Origin: JBFLVQ01 sp040758525
GTDB taxonomy: Bacteria; Acidobacteriota; Blastocatellia; Chloracidobacteriales; JADJPF01
DNA length: 6,639 nt
Assembly (NCBI GenBank): GCA_040758525.1
Contig: JBFLVQ010000539.1
Coordinates: 1-6,639 of the forward strand
Direction: 5' to 3'
Shown: piece by piece, positions 1 to 5,742 of the stretch
Layout of the letters: each line of letters begins with the position of its first letter
Numbering within the stretch: the first letter of the stretch is position 1
Made by a program: the position numbers and the translations under genes
Notes under the pieces: model-generated
Told to the model about the DNA's origin: nothing
The model's database searches: none
The model's input: only the letters and a program-made list of their open reading frames with translations

Positions 1-37
1 TATGATACTGGCTAGCAAGATAAGATGGGAGAATGGC

Positions 38-922
38 ATGGATATAGCACAATTGGAAGTATTTTTGGCGGTAGCCGAGGAGAAAAGCTTTTCAAGAGCT
101 GGACATAAGCTGTTTCGCACGCAAGCCGCGATCAGTCAAGCAATTCGTAAATTGGAATCGGATGTTGGCGAAGTACTGTTTGATCGCTCATTTAAAGATG
201 GTCGTCTCACCGATGCTGGCCAGGTATTGCTGGAGTATGCCCATAAAGTTATCAATCTACGTACAGAAGCACACGCTGCATTGCAGGAACTACGCAGCCT
301 GCATCAAGGCAAGCTGTTAATTGGCGCAAATGAGTATACGGCTATGTACCTACTGTCGGTATTAGCAAACTATCGTCAACTATATCCACAGATTAAAGTC
401 GAGGTGCAACGTTGCCGTGCCAGTGAAATCCCTATGAAAGTATTACGGCATGATCTAGATATAGGTGCGCTTACCTATCAACCACAACAGTCTGGCTTAC
501 GATCGATAGTAGCGGCACAAGACACCATTGCTCTAGTGGTAGCACCTACACACCATCTGGCAAAGAGACAGAGTGTGTCGATCCGAGATCTAGAAATGGA
601 ATCGCTCACTGCCCATAATGTTGTATCGCCTTACCGGCGCAAAGTTATCGAAATGTTTCAGCGCTATAAGACACCTCTCAATATCGGTATGGAATTGCCT
701 TCCATTGAGGCAATCAAACGTTTCATTCAGATCAGTGGCGGCATTGGTATACTGCCGCGCCTATGTGTAGAGATAGAAGTATCCCATAAGAGCCTGGTAG
801 CAATTCCAATTAAGGAGATGAAACTAAAAAGAAAATTACATTTGGTACACCGACAAAATGCTGGTCTCTCCCATGCTGCACAAGCGTTTTTACGACTTGC
901 GCAATCTCGTCTGACTGGTTGA
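38..922 (+). CDS. LysR-family transcriptional regulator
   Basis: This is a 294-residue LysR-type DNA-binding regulator, the normal length for the family. Residues 1-60 form the winged helix-turn-helix: LEVFLAVAEEKSFSRAG, then the recognition-helix region TQAAISQAIRKLE at 28-40, then VLFDRS and LTDAG. A linker helix follows, and the periplasmic-binding-protein-like effector domain starts near residue 91 (GKLLIGANEY). The ATG at 38 is preferred over an in-frame ATG at 2 because GGGAG lies six bases upstream and it places the helix-turn-helix at the usual distance from the N-terminus. The window opens at base 1, so the promoter is not visible. It converges on the dehydratase gene rather than diverging from it, so control of that gene is plausible but is not shown by a shared promoter. 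The effector is unknown. Confidence 0.93.
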   Translation: MDIAQLEVFLAVAEEKSFSRAGHKLFRTQAAISQAIRKLESDVGEVLFDRSFKDGRLTDAGQVLLEYAHKVINLRTEAHAALQELRSLHQGKLLIGANEYTAMYLLSVLANYRQLYPQIKVEVQRCRASEIPMKVLRHDLDIGALTYQPQQSGLRSIVAAQDTIALVVAPTHHLAKRQSVSIRDLEMESLTAHNVVSPYRRKVIEMFQRYKTPLNIGMELPSIEAIKRFIQISGGIGILPRLCVEIEVSHKSLVAIPIKEMKLKRKLHLVHRQNAGLSHAAQAFLRLAQSRLTG

Positions 923-938
923 TCTACAGACCAGTCGG
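911..938. terminator. Hairpin between convergent genes, overlapping the regulator stop
   Basis: The arms GACTGGT (913-919) and ACCAGTC (930-936) are perfect inverted repeats with a 10-base loop. They extend outward by a G-U pair and a C-G pair to 911/938. The stop codon of the LysR gene (920-922) lies in the loop. A second 12-base palindrome, CTTGCTAGCAAG (945-956), follows before the dehydratase stop. Neither has a long T-run, so this is at best a weak bidirectional terminator for the two convergent genes. Confidence 0.4.
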
Positions 939-968
939 GATCTTCTTGCTAGCAAGCTTAAACCGGCA

Positions 969-2060
969 TTAAATCTGATTATTGATAACACGGTGCAATG
1001 TCGTGGTATCGATATTTGCGCCCGACAGTATAATCGCTACACGTTTACCTGCCAACTGTTCCCGCAATGCTAACAATCCGGCCAGTCCAGCGGCGCCCGC
1101 GCCTTCGACAAGATTATGAGTAGTGCGCAATAACAACCGTAATGCATAGGCAATCTCGGCCTCGCTAACAGTAATAAAATCTGTCAACCCAGCTCGTAAT
1201 GGTCCATAGGTCATCTGATAAATTCCTCGTGTAGCCAGGCCGTCGGCAAAAGTATCAGCACAGGTCTTGGTTACAGGATGTCCGCTACGCCATGATTCAT
1301 ACATTGCGCATGCACCGGCTGCCTGTACACCATAGACTGCCACATTGGGTCGTAGCGCTTGTATAACTGTCAATGCTCCTACAGCCATTGAGCCGCCTCC
1401 GATCGCTACTACAATGGCATCCAGTTGTTCAGGTAATTGATAAAGCATCTCCCACACAATTGTGCCAGCTCCTGCTAACACACGAGGATCATTGGCAGTA
1501 TGGATTAGATATAGATCCCGTGTGTGTGCTAGTTCTTTGGCAACCTCTATGGCTTCATCATAATCTCGACCCGATTCGATCACCGTAGCGCCAAAACCAC
1601 GCATCGCTTCATTCTTTTCAGGATTATTGCCAACCGGCACACAGATAGTAACCGGCACACCCAGCAATGCGCCAGCCCAGGCTACTCCTTGACCATGGTT
1701 GCCACGTGTCGGGGTAACTACACCTCGCCGCCGTTCTTCTTGAGACAATGCCGTCATTACAGCAAGACCATTACGTGCCTTAAAAGAGTTGGTAGGATTA
1801 TGATTTTCATGTTTTACAAAAACCTTGATCTCATTTGCTACTTCCTGATCTAAGGATGGATAATTGCGTAGCGCAGTCATAGATAAATAAGGGCGAATGC
1901 GTTGAATGGCTGCCATTACATCAGAAAAAGAGATCGGTGTAGTGATATATTCATCTACCCCATTAACTATCTCATCGGTTACTACTCCTAGCGCTGAATC
2001 AGTAAAATCTTCCTCGCCAACCTTACTTGTTAGTAAGGTCTCAACACTATTGGTGCTCAT
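969..2060 (-). CDS. PLP-dependent serine/threonine dehydratase-like enzyme
   Basis: This 363-residue fold-type II PLP enzyme of the threonine/serine ammonia-lyase family probably deaminates a hydroxyamino acid to a 2-oxoacid and ammonia in the cytoplasm. The PLP-lysine motif HENHNPTNSFKARNG is at 84-98, with Lys94 as the Schiff-base residue. TRGNHGQG at 118-125 matches the family's SxGNHAQG substrate loop with substitutions. GGGSMAVG at 221-228 is the phosphate-binding glycine loop, and SGAN at 346-349 replaces the usual SGGN. There is no C-terminal ACT-like regulatory domain, so it is shorter than biosynthetic IlvA (about 500 residues) and closer to catabolic or side-pathway dehydratases. 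An extra segment of about 45 residues precedes the catalytic domain. AAGGAG lies nine bases before the ATG. Substrate (threonine, serine, hydroxyaspartate, hydroxyectoine-derived or other) cannot be settled from sequence. Confidence 0.88.
   Translation of the reverse strand: MSTNSVETLLTSKVGEEDFTDSALGVVTDEIVNGVDEYITTPISFSDVMAAIQRIRPYLSMTALRNYPSLDQEVANEIKVFVKHENHNPTNSFKARNGLAVMTALSQEERRRGVVTPTRGNHGQGVAWAGALLGVPVTICVPVGNNPEKNEAMRGFGATVIESGRDYDEAIEVAKELAHTRDLYLIHTANDPRVLAGAGTIVWEMLYQLPEQLDAIVVAIGGGSMAVGALTVIQALRPNVAVYGVQAAGACAMYESWRSGHPVTKTCADTFADGLATRGIYQMTYGPLRAGLTDFITVSEAEIAYALRLLLRTTHNLVEGAGAAGLAGLLALREQLAGKRVAIILSGANIDTTTLHRVINNQI
2020..2039 (-). other. Perfect hairpin inside the dehydratase start region
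   Basis: ACCTTACT (2020-2027) and AGTAAGGT (2032-2039) are perfect 8-base arms around a 4-base loop, lying about 22-41 bases downstream of the dehydratase ATG. In the messenger this would be a compact stem just inside the coding region. It could affect initiation or be chance. It is listed because it is the third stem in the same leader. Confidence 0.35.
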
Positions 2061-2103
2061 TTATAGTTACTCCTTCGATGCTGAATTTAACTTTAATTGA
2101 GAA

Positions 2104-2134
2104 GTTACTGAGCGGGTCGCGTCCGCTTAGTAAC
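2104..2134. repeat. 12-bp inverted repeat between dehydratase leader and gene
   Basis: GTTACTGAGCGG (2104-2115) and CCGCTTAGTAAC (2123-2134) are inverted with a 7-base GC-rich loop. The only imperfection is one G-U wobble when read as + RNA, or an A-C mismatch when read as - RNA. It sits 45 bases upstream of the dehydratase ATG, between that start and the upstream terminator. It could be an operator for a dimeric regulator such as the neighbouring LysR protein, or a leader RNA stem. No T-run follows on the - strand. Confidence 0.5.
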
Positions 2135-2140
2135 CATACA

Positions 2141-2210
2141 AAATTAAAAAGCCACCCACTTGTGGCGGGTGGCTTGGGAAAAATCTCTTCCTTAAATCGT
2201 TTAAGCCACC
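2141..2210 (-). terminator. Intrinsic terminator with candidate antiterminator, ahead of the dehydratase
   Basis: Read on the - strand, AAGCCACCC (2175 down to 2167) pairs perfectly with GGGTGGCTT (2157 to 2149). A run of five T, then AA and further T, follows immediately: a standard rho-independent terminator. It points into the dehydratase, whose ATG is at 2060. Upstream in the same RNA, GGTGGCTT (2210 to 2203) duplicates the 3' arm and is fully complementary to AAGCCACC of the 5' arm. The two pairings are therefore mutually exclusive, as in a transcription attenuator. A small stem CTTAAA/TTTAAG (2191-2205) lies between them. The terminator is seen directly; the attenuator role is inferred. 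It could instead end some vanished upstream transcript. Confidence 0.7.
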
Positions 2211-2298
2211 AGCCCTCCCCCCGGGATGGCAATGATAATGCCAATAATTGGAATTAATATTGATGGTGTGATAAAAGATCTGTAGACAAAAGCGGTGG

Positions 2299-2310
2299 GT
2301 TGTATACAAC
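2299..2310. promoter_or_regulatory. Palindrome GTTGTATACAAC, possible GntR-type operator
   Basis: This perfect 12-base palindrome has the core TGTATACA. That agrees with the TNGTNNNACNA-like operators recognised by FadR-subgroup GntR regulators. It lies about 240 bases upstream of the dehydratase start in otherwise gene-free DNA. No GntR gene is in the window, so both the regulator and the target are inference. Confidence 0.3.
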
Positions 2311-2400
2311 AACCAGACAGGCCATTCGATTGTCTATGGAAATGCGCTTTTATCATAACCGCTGCTTAAGAGATTGTTTCCGGTTTTATCAACAATTTAC

Positions 2401-2416
2401 TTTGACAATGGTCAAA
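2401..2416. promoter_or_regulatory. Inverted repeat TTTGAC-N4-GTCAAA
   Basis: Perfect 6-base arms (2401-2406 and 2411-2416) flank AATG. The element lies in the gene-free DNA between the dehydratase leader and the next + strand transcription unit. Its left arm contains TTGACA, a consensus -35 hexamer on +, but no well-placed -10 follows at 16-18 bases. It may be an operator. Confidence 0.25.
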
Positions 2417-2706
2417 TATAAATAACCCAAAACAATTTTGCAAGATAGAAATCCTTTTACCAATAGTTCTAGTGATGCTATTACTGGTTATTGAACTATC
2501 GTATAAATACCTGGGATTCAATATCCTGGCCGGTTTACTCTGCTACACCAATTTGCCCCCTAGATGCTCTAGCAACCTTTTCCCAGTATTGATCTTGCTT
2601 ACTGCTACACTCAAATTAAAGGAGTTATCATTAAATAGAGATGGCAATGGGTTTGGTATAGTAGTTGCCCAATAGTAGTATGCTTATTTATTACACCACT
2701 TCAACA
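2417..2706 (+). other. Weakly coding or non-coding stretch leading to a terminator
   Basis: No recognisable gene lies here. A 67-codon open frame runs from GTG/ATG near 2472 to a TAG at 2673-2675. Its first half is hydrophobic (LLLVIELSYKYLGF) and its end reads NRDGNGFGIVVAQ. There is no ribosome binding site at its start. Oddly, a strong AAAGGAG sits at about 2618-2624, inside the frame and close to the in-frame NRDGNG segment, but no start codon follows at the right spacing. The stretch ends about 30 bases before an excellent + strand terminator, so something was, or is, transcribed here: a small RNA, a decayed gene or a short peptide gene that has lost its start. Confidence 0.3.
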
Positions 2707-2742
2707 ACATCTATCAGAAACTTTCTGGTAGATGTTTTTTTT
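2707..2742 (+). terminator. Strong rho-independent terminator, group II intron target
   Basis: ACATCTATCAGAAA (2707-2720) is followed after one base by TTTCTGGTAGATGT (2722-2735), its reverse complement apart from one G-U pair. Eight T residues (2735-2742) come next. Allowing for a real loop, the stem is about 11-12 pairs. It ends whatever is transcribed from the 2417-2706 stretch. The intron remnant starts two bases after the T-run. Confidence 0.85.
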
Positions 2743-2743
2743 A

Positions 2744-2902
<159 letters not shown>

Positions 2903-2929
2903 GGTCAAGCTGGATGAGAGGGCTAATAC

Positions 2930-3478
2930 CTTCATTTGCTGGCACAACTGGAAAAAATGCAAGTAGCAAAATTGCTGGACAAGTACTTTCCCACACCTGG
3001 AAATTGGCAAGGCTTGAGCCTTGGGACGGTAGCAGTGGTATGGCTGACATTCATATTGACGCAAGCCCATCACCGACTTAGCCATGTACAAGATGGGGGC
3101 GTACAAAGATTGCGAATTCTGAGTGCGTGCCTTGGGCAAGAAGTGAGGGGGCTGGATTTGAGTGATGATAGATTGCAGTAATACTTGATGAGTTGACTAA
3201 TGACCAGAGATGGAGCAACTTTGAGCAAGCACTCAATCGGCGTACATGAGAGTTTATGATTTGCAACCAAGCAGAGTACACATTGACAGCACCACGGCCA
3301 AAGGTTATGTAGACGTGAGTGCTGAGAGACTGTTTCAATTTGGCCATAGTAAGGATCATCGGCCAGACTTGCCCCAGATCAAGATCAACATCTCGGCGCT
3401 CGATCCATTGGGTTTGCCACTCACTACGACAGTTTGGTCTGGTGAGGTTGCTGATGACCCTTTGTATATACCTGAGCG
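2930..3478 (+). pseudogene. IS1634/DUF4277-type transposase, frameshifted and truncated
   Basis: The reading resumes in three frames. Frame one (about 2930-3178) gives LEKMQVAKLLDKYFP, then RLSHVQDGG and LGQEV, the DUF4277-like N-terminal region, and ends at TAA 3179-3181. Frame two (3181-3246) continues with LDELTNDQRWSNFEQALNRR to TGA 3247-3249. Frame three (3246-3478) continues with RVYDLQPSRVHIDSTTAKGY, QFGHSKDHRPDLPQIKI and DPLGLPLTTT to DDPLYIPE. Each break is explained by a single missing base. The HIDST block probably carries the first catalytic Asp of the DDE fold. The N-terminal start and the C-terminal third with the remaining acidic residues are missing. No terminal inverted repeats were found. 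Homology stops at about 3478, where a different transposase begins. Confidence 0.82.
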
Positions 3479-3712
3479 AACCATGAGAAATTGTTAGGGA
3501 AATTTTCAAAGAAACGCGAGTGCTTGGAGCAACAACTCCATCTCGCATTTGCTTATTACTACTTCGTCAAGCTTCATCTGGGCTTAAGATTGAGGTCTTG
3601 TAGTAAAGATAAAAAATACCACAATCGTACTCCAGATATGGCTGCTGCTTTTACTGATCACATTTGAACTATGGTAGAACTCTTTTCCAGAGCCGTTTTT
3701 CAGGCACTGTAA
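3479..3712 (+). pseudogene. C-terminal fragment of a second DDE transposase, internal stop
   Basis: In the frame starting at 3479 the translation contains KKRECLEQQLHLAFAYYYFV, KLHLGLRLRS, then HNRTPDMAAAFTDHI, a TGA at 3665-3667, then TMVELF, with a terminal TAA at 3710-3712. The pattern of an aromatic FV-x-H-x-SLR block followed by RTPAMAAGLTDHxWxxEEL is the familiar C-terminus of one group of DDE (IS1-like) transposases. The internal TGA sits where the family has Trp (TGG), so one base change produced it. The N-terminal part is gone. The fragment joins the IS1634-type remnant directly, suggesting a deletion or insertion joint at about 3478. Confidence 0.65.
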
Positions 3713-3729
3713 AAACAAAGCGACATTTT

Positions 3730-3755
3730 TGGGGGTGATCAATGAAACACCCCCA
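3730..3755. repeat. GC-rich inverted repeat between transposase debris and orphan gene
   Basis: TGGGGGTG (3730-3737) and CACCCCCA (3748-3755) are perfect arms with a 10-base loop. A T-run precedes the stem on + instead of following it, and no T-run follows on -, so it does not qualify as a terminator for either neighbour. It may be part of an old insertion-sequence end. Confidence 0.35.
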
Positions 3756-3824
3756 CTAAGAATTTGCCAGCTAGAGGAATAATATTGACGCCCAATCCAT
3801 AATTCTACTCGCGGCTTTGCAGAA

Positions 3825-4217
3825 TTAATTTAGAATTGCAGAAATACAAGCATAACTATCGATAATTCCAGTACTGCCACGAACATTCGACCATTGTGCT
3901 TGTATAATAGAGGTAGTAGTATCTTTTAGCTCAACTTGTGCTACTAATGTAAAAGGCTGTCGCCCAAAAGCCTGTGGTTGTTGCTGACTATAAGTGAATC
4001 CACCATTGCCAACTGCTTCACCATTATAGGTAATCTGAAAATTGATACCTGGATAATCATTTCCTTTAGCATAAGGCATTGGTACATTCAAAATAATGAG
4101 TGCGGATCTAAGCCCGGAAGTTTTTGCTGGTAGTTCAAGTTTCAACCCTTCCATGTTAACAAACTGTGATGATGCGACTTGTTGAGTACCGGTGGTCTTT
4201 GCAAAAAGTGTTGCCAT
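3825..4217 (-). CDS. 130-residue beta-rich orphan protein
   Basis: I do not recognise a named family. The ATG at 4217 is chosen over an upstream in-frame start at 4262 because AAGGAG lies a few bases before it. The protein begins MATLFAKTTGTQQV and alternates short hydrophobic strands with Gly/Pro/Asn turns: SALIILNVPMPYA at 38-50, PGINFQITYNGEAVG at 56-70, GRQPFTLVAQVEL at 85-97 and QWSNVRGSTGIID at 108-120. This suggests a compact beta-sandwich. There is no signal peptide, membrane segment or nucleic-acid-binding motif, so it is predicted cytoplasmic unless exported by a leaderless route. The ORF at 4317-4751 lies 99 bases upstream on the same strand. Its length and MAT start match the unrelated-looking protein at 6116-6508. 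Function unknown. Confidence 0.8.
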   Translation of the reverse strand: MATLFAKTTGTQQVASSQFVNMEGLKLELPAKTSGLRSALIILNVPMPYAKGNDYPGINFQITYNGEAVGNGGFTYSQQQPQAFGRQPFTLVAQVELKDTTTSIIQAQWSNVRGSTGIIDSYACISAILN

Positions 4218-4316
4218 TGTTTTCTCCTTGAGTTTTAAGTAAAAGTATCCTGGGTTTGTCACTAAAATTACTGCTCAACACACGGTCTGGTAGTGACTGC
4301 AATTCCTTGACAAAGA

Positions 4317-4751
4317 TCACTTAAAAACAGATTCTTTCTGTTGAAAAGGTCTCTTTAATCTCTTTTGCCTCTCACTAAGATAATGGAAAAAAACGGTCAA
4401 ATAATGGACAATAGGAGAAAAATATTTTTCCGAATCTGCAGCTTTAGCAAAAGAGTTAGCTTGAGCAGCAATAGCAGGGAACTGTGAGAAGAAAGACTCG
4501 GCTCTCACTATAAACGCGTTCAGGGATCTATCGATATAATCTTGCTGACGAGACACCTTCAACAGATTAGCATACATGTGTTTGGTCGCAGACTTCCCCA
4601 ACCTCTCACCTAGCAGTGATGAGCTGGTAGGGGTATAGGGCAGGGTAGAGCTGGTCTGGCCACTAATGTGGGATGGCGGCATTGATACAACTTGGCCTGA
4701 TTGTTGGTCTAGCAGTTGAGAATGTTGATAGGATCTAGTGTCAGCAGGCAC
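4317..4751 (-). CDS. Orphan ORF with uncertain start, possibly 5'-truncated
   Basis: No family is recognised. The frame is open from 4811 down to the stop at 4317, but the only start-like codon near its 5' end is GTG at 4751, which has no ribosome binding site. The next ATG (4682) has none either. From the GTG, residues 1-50 are polar and low in structure (Ser, Gln, Pro, Thr rich). The remainder looks helical and amphipathic: NLLKVSRQQDYIDRSLNAF, FFSQFPAIAAQANSFAKAAD, HYLTVFFHYLSERQKRLKR. Translation upstream of the GTG (GNIDISRIFVPADT) also looks protein-like. The open frame ends just where the toxin-antitoxin promoter begins. It may therefore be a gene whose front was removed when that cassette arrived, or a real gene using an unusual start. 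Confidence 0.45.
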   Translation of the reverse strand: MPADTRSYQHSQLLDQQSGQVVSMPPSHISGQTSSTLPYTPTSSSLLGERLGKSATKHMYANLLKVSRQQDYIDRSLNAFIVRAESFFSQFPAIAAQANSFAKAADSEKYFSPIVHYLTVFFHYLSERQKRLKRPFQQKESVFK

Positions 4752-4817
4752 AAAAATGCGTGAAATATCGATGTTTCCCAGACTAGTCCGGTTCGTACCT
4801 TTCCACAGTAATCAGAG

Positions 4818-4846
4818 TTGCAATAGGTCGCAATAAGCACTACTAT
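4818..4846 (+). promoter_or_regulatory. Promoter of the toxin-antitoxin operon
   Basis: TTGCAA (4818-4823) and TACTAT (4841-4846), separated by exactly 17 bases, each match the sigma-70-type consensus at four of six positions. A strong AGGAGGA at 4854-4860 and the antitoxin ATG at 4868 follow, giving a short leader. Confidence 0.5.
4820..4835 (+). promoter_or_regulatory. Direct repeats, likely antitoxin operator
   Basis: GCAATA occurs at 4820-4825 and again at 4830-4835, a 10-base period or one helical turn, inside the promoter spacer. Ribbon-helix-helix antitoxins typically bind closely spaced repeats overlapping their own promoter, so autorepression is the natural reading. This is inferred from position and spacing. 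Confidence 0.4.
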
Positions 4847-4867
4847 GAGTTATAGGAGGATTTACTG

Positions 4868-5137
4868 ATGGCTACTACTCAGGGAATTAAATTGGATGAC
4901 GACACCCGCGCTCGTCTCAAGGCGTTGGGCAAACTGCGCAACCGTTCGCCTCACTGGCTGATGCGTGCTGCGATTCAAGACTATCTTGAGCGTGAAGAAC
5001 GTTATGAACTGGAAAAGAGAGAAGATATGGAACGGTGGGAGCGTTATCAGCTCACTGGCAAGGCCACATCCCATGAGACTGCTGCCGAATGGCTGACCAG
5101 TCTAGCTGAGGGTGAAGATAAACCGTGTCCCAAATAA
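4868..5137 (+). CDS. Ribbon-helix-helix (CopG/Arc-like) antitoxin
   Basis: This 89-residue DNA-binding antitoxin should neutralise the toxin encoded immediately downstream and repress the operon. Residues 3-9 (TTQGIKL) form the DNA-contacting strand. DDDTRARLKALGK at 10-22 is the first helix, RNRS at 24-27 the turn, and PHWLMRAAIQDYLERE at 28-43 the second helix, a standard RHH layout. The remainder is a highly charged helix (YELEKREDMERWERYQL) followed by a tail, SHETAAEWLTSLAEGED, likely to wrap the toxin. AGGAGGA lies seven bases before the ATG. It overlaps the toxin start by 13 bases, the usual coupling for this class. Base composition is richer in GC than the flanking orphan genes, consistent with acquisition as a cassette. 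Confidence 0.88.
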   Translation: MATTQGIKLDDDTRARLKALGKLRNRSPHWLMRAAIQDYLEREERYELEKREDMERWERYQLTGKATSHETAAEWLTSLAEGEDKPCPK

Positions 5138-5418
5138 AATGGCTTCCCGAAGCTCTTGCTGATGTTGAACGATTGCACGTTTTCTTGAAGGAGAAGAACC
5201 TTGAGGCAGCAGCGCGTGCTGCACGCACCATTCTGGAAGGTGCAGAGCTGCTTAAAACTTCTCCGCGTATTGGCCGTCCTATGCCAGATGAAAGTGGAAG
5301 GCGTGAATTGTTTGTCTCTTTTTCTGCCGGCGCTTATGTCTTACGTTATATGCAAGAGGATGAGGATACGGTTGTGATTATTCGTGTATGGCACAGTCGA
5401 GAGAAGAGAGACATCTAG
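5125..5418 (+). CDS. RelE/ParE-superfamily toxin
   Basis: This 97-residue toxin of the RelE/ParE fold either cleaves ribosome-bound mRNA (RelE) or poisons gyrase (ParE); sequence alone leans toward the ParE side. The N-terminal KWLPEALADVERLHVFLKE is the family's opening strand and first helix. EAAARAARTILEGAELL is the second helix, and PRIGRPMPDESGRREL is the conserved loop (typically GRPxxxxxxREL). The C-terminal strands are AGAYVLRYMQ and DTVVIIRVWHSREKR. The start is GTG, overlapping the antitoxin by 13 bases, with GAGGG about a dozen bases upstream, so expression is probably coupled to antitoxin translation. It appears intact and full length. Confidence 0.88.
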   Translation: MSQIKWLPEALADVERLHVFLKEKNLEAAARAARTILEGAELLKTSPRIGRPMPDESGRRELFVSFSAGAYVLRYMQEDEDTVVIIRVWHSREKRDI

Positions 5419-5490
5419 TAATGGCTTGCACCTTTGCTGCAGGATTAACCCTGTTTACTCAGCACAATCCGCATAGAAAGAGCACATTCA

Positions 5491-5742
5491 TTAGTTGAGT
5501 AGATGATTAACTGTCTGCTCAATGAGCTTAAGGTCGATAGGTTTAAGCAGGCATATGTTAGCACCCACAGACAGAATATCCTCTTCTTCTTGCTCAATGA
5601 TATTAGCAGATAAGAGGTTAGGTTGATGCTCTAGAAACATCTCTAGCCCTGCTTTTCCATCGCTAGCTGTGAGTATCTAGTGCTTAGTATCAAAGACAGC
5701 GCTTAGGATAATCAAGATGGATTGCTGGTCATCGACAATCAG
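5491..5742 (-). pseudogene. Response-regulator receiver domain, stop codon and internal deletion
   Basis: Read on -, one frame gives LIVDDQQSILIILSAVFDTK, a TAG (5679-5677), then ILTASDGKAGLEMFLEHQPN, then LLSANIIEQEEEDILSVGAN, then ICLLKPIDLKLIEQTVNHLL and TAA at 5493-5491. The order matches a CheY-like receiver domain: VDD acidic pocket, DG.AG.E helix, HQP before the third strand, SA, and the conserved KP lysine. About 30 residues between HQP and SAN, containing the phosphorylated Asp and MPxMDG, are missing without loss of frame (junction near 5608-5615). There is no start codon; stops lie just before LIVDD. It is nonfunctional as a receiver and points toward the toxin gene. Confidence 0.8.

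Noticed and set aside
1373..1588. Short + strand frame inside the dehydratase gene
   Set aside because: It is fully contained in a well-supported gene on the opposite strand and has no start signal or recognisable product.
2141..2260. T-box or other known riboswitch upstream of the dehydratase
   Set aside because: No T-box core (GGGTGGNACCGCG-like) or other riboswitch consensus could be seen; only generic attenuator-like pairing is present.
2047..2312. Short - strand frames over the dehydratase leader that could encode a leader peptide
   Set aside because: Their starts are TTG or GTG without binding sites, they run through the terminator and hairpin sequences, and they are not enriched for Thr, Ile, Val or Leu runs.
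2510..2535. T-arm-like sequence suggestive of a tRNA
   Set aside because: GGATTCAATATCC lacks the invariant TTCRA spacing in a 5-pair arm, and no anticodon, D or acceptor stem could be built around it.
3730..3755. GC-rich hairpin as terminator of the 3825-4217 gene
   Set aside because: On the - strand it is followed by A residues rather than T, so it lacks the terminator tail.
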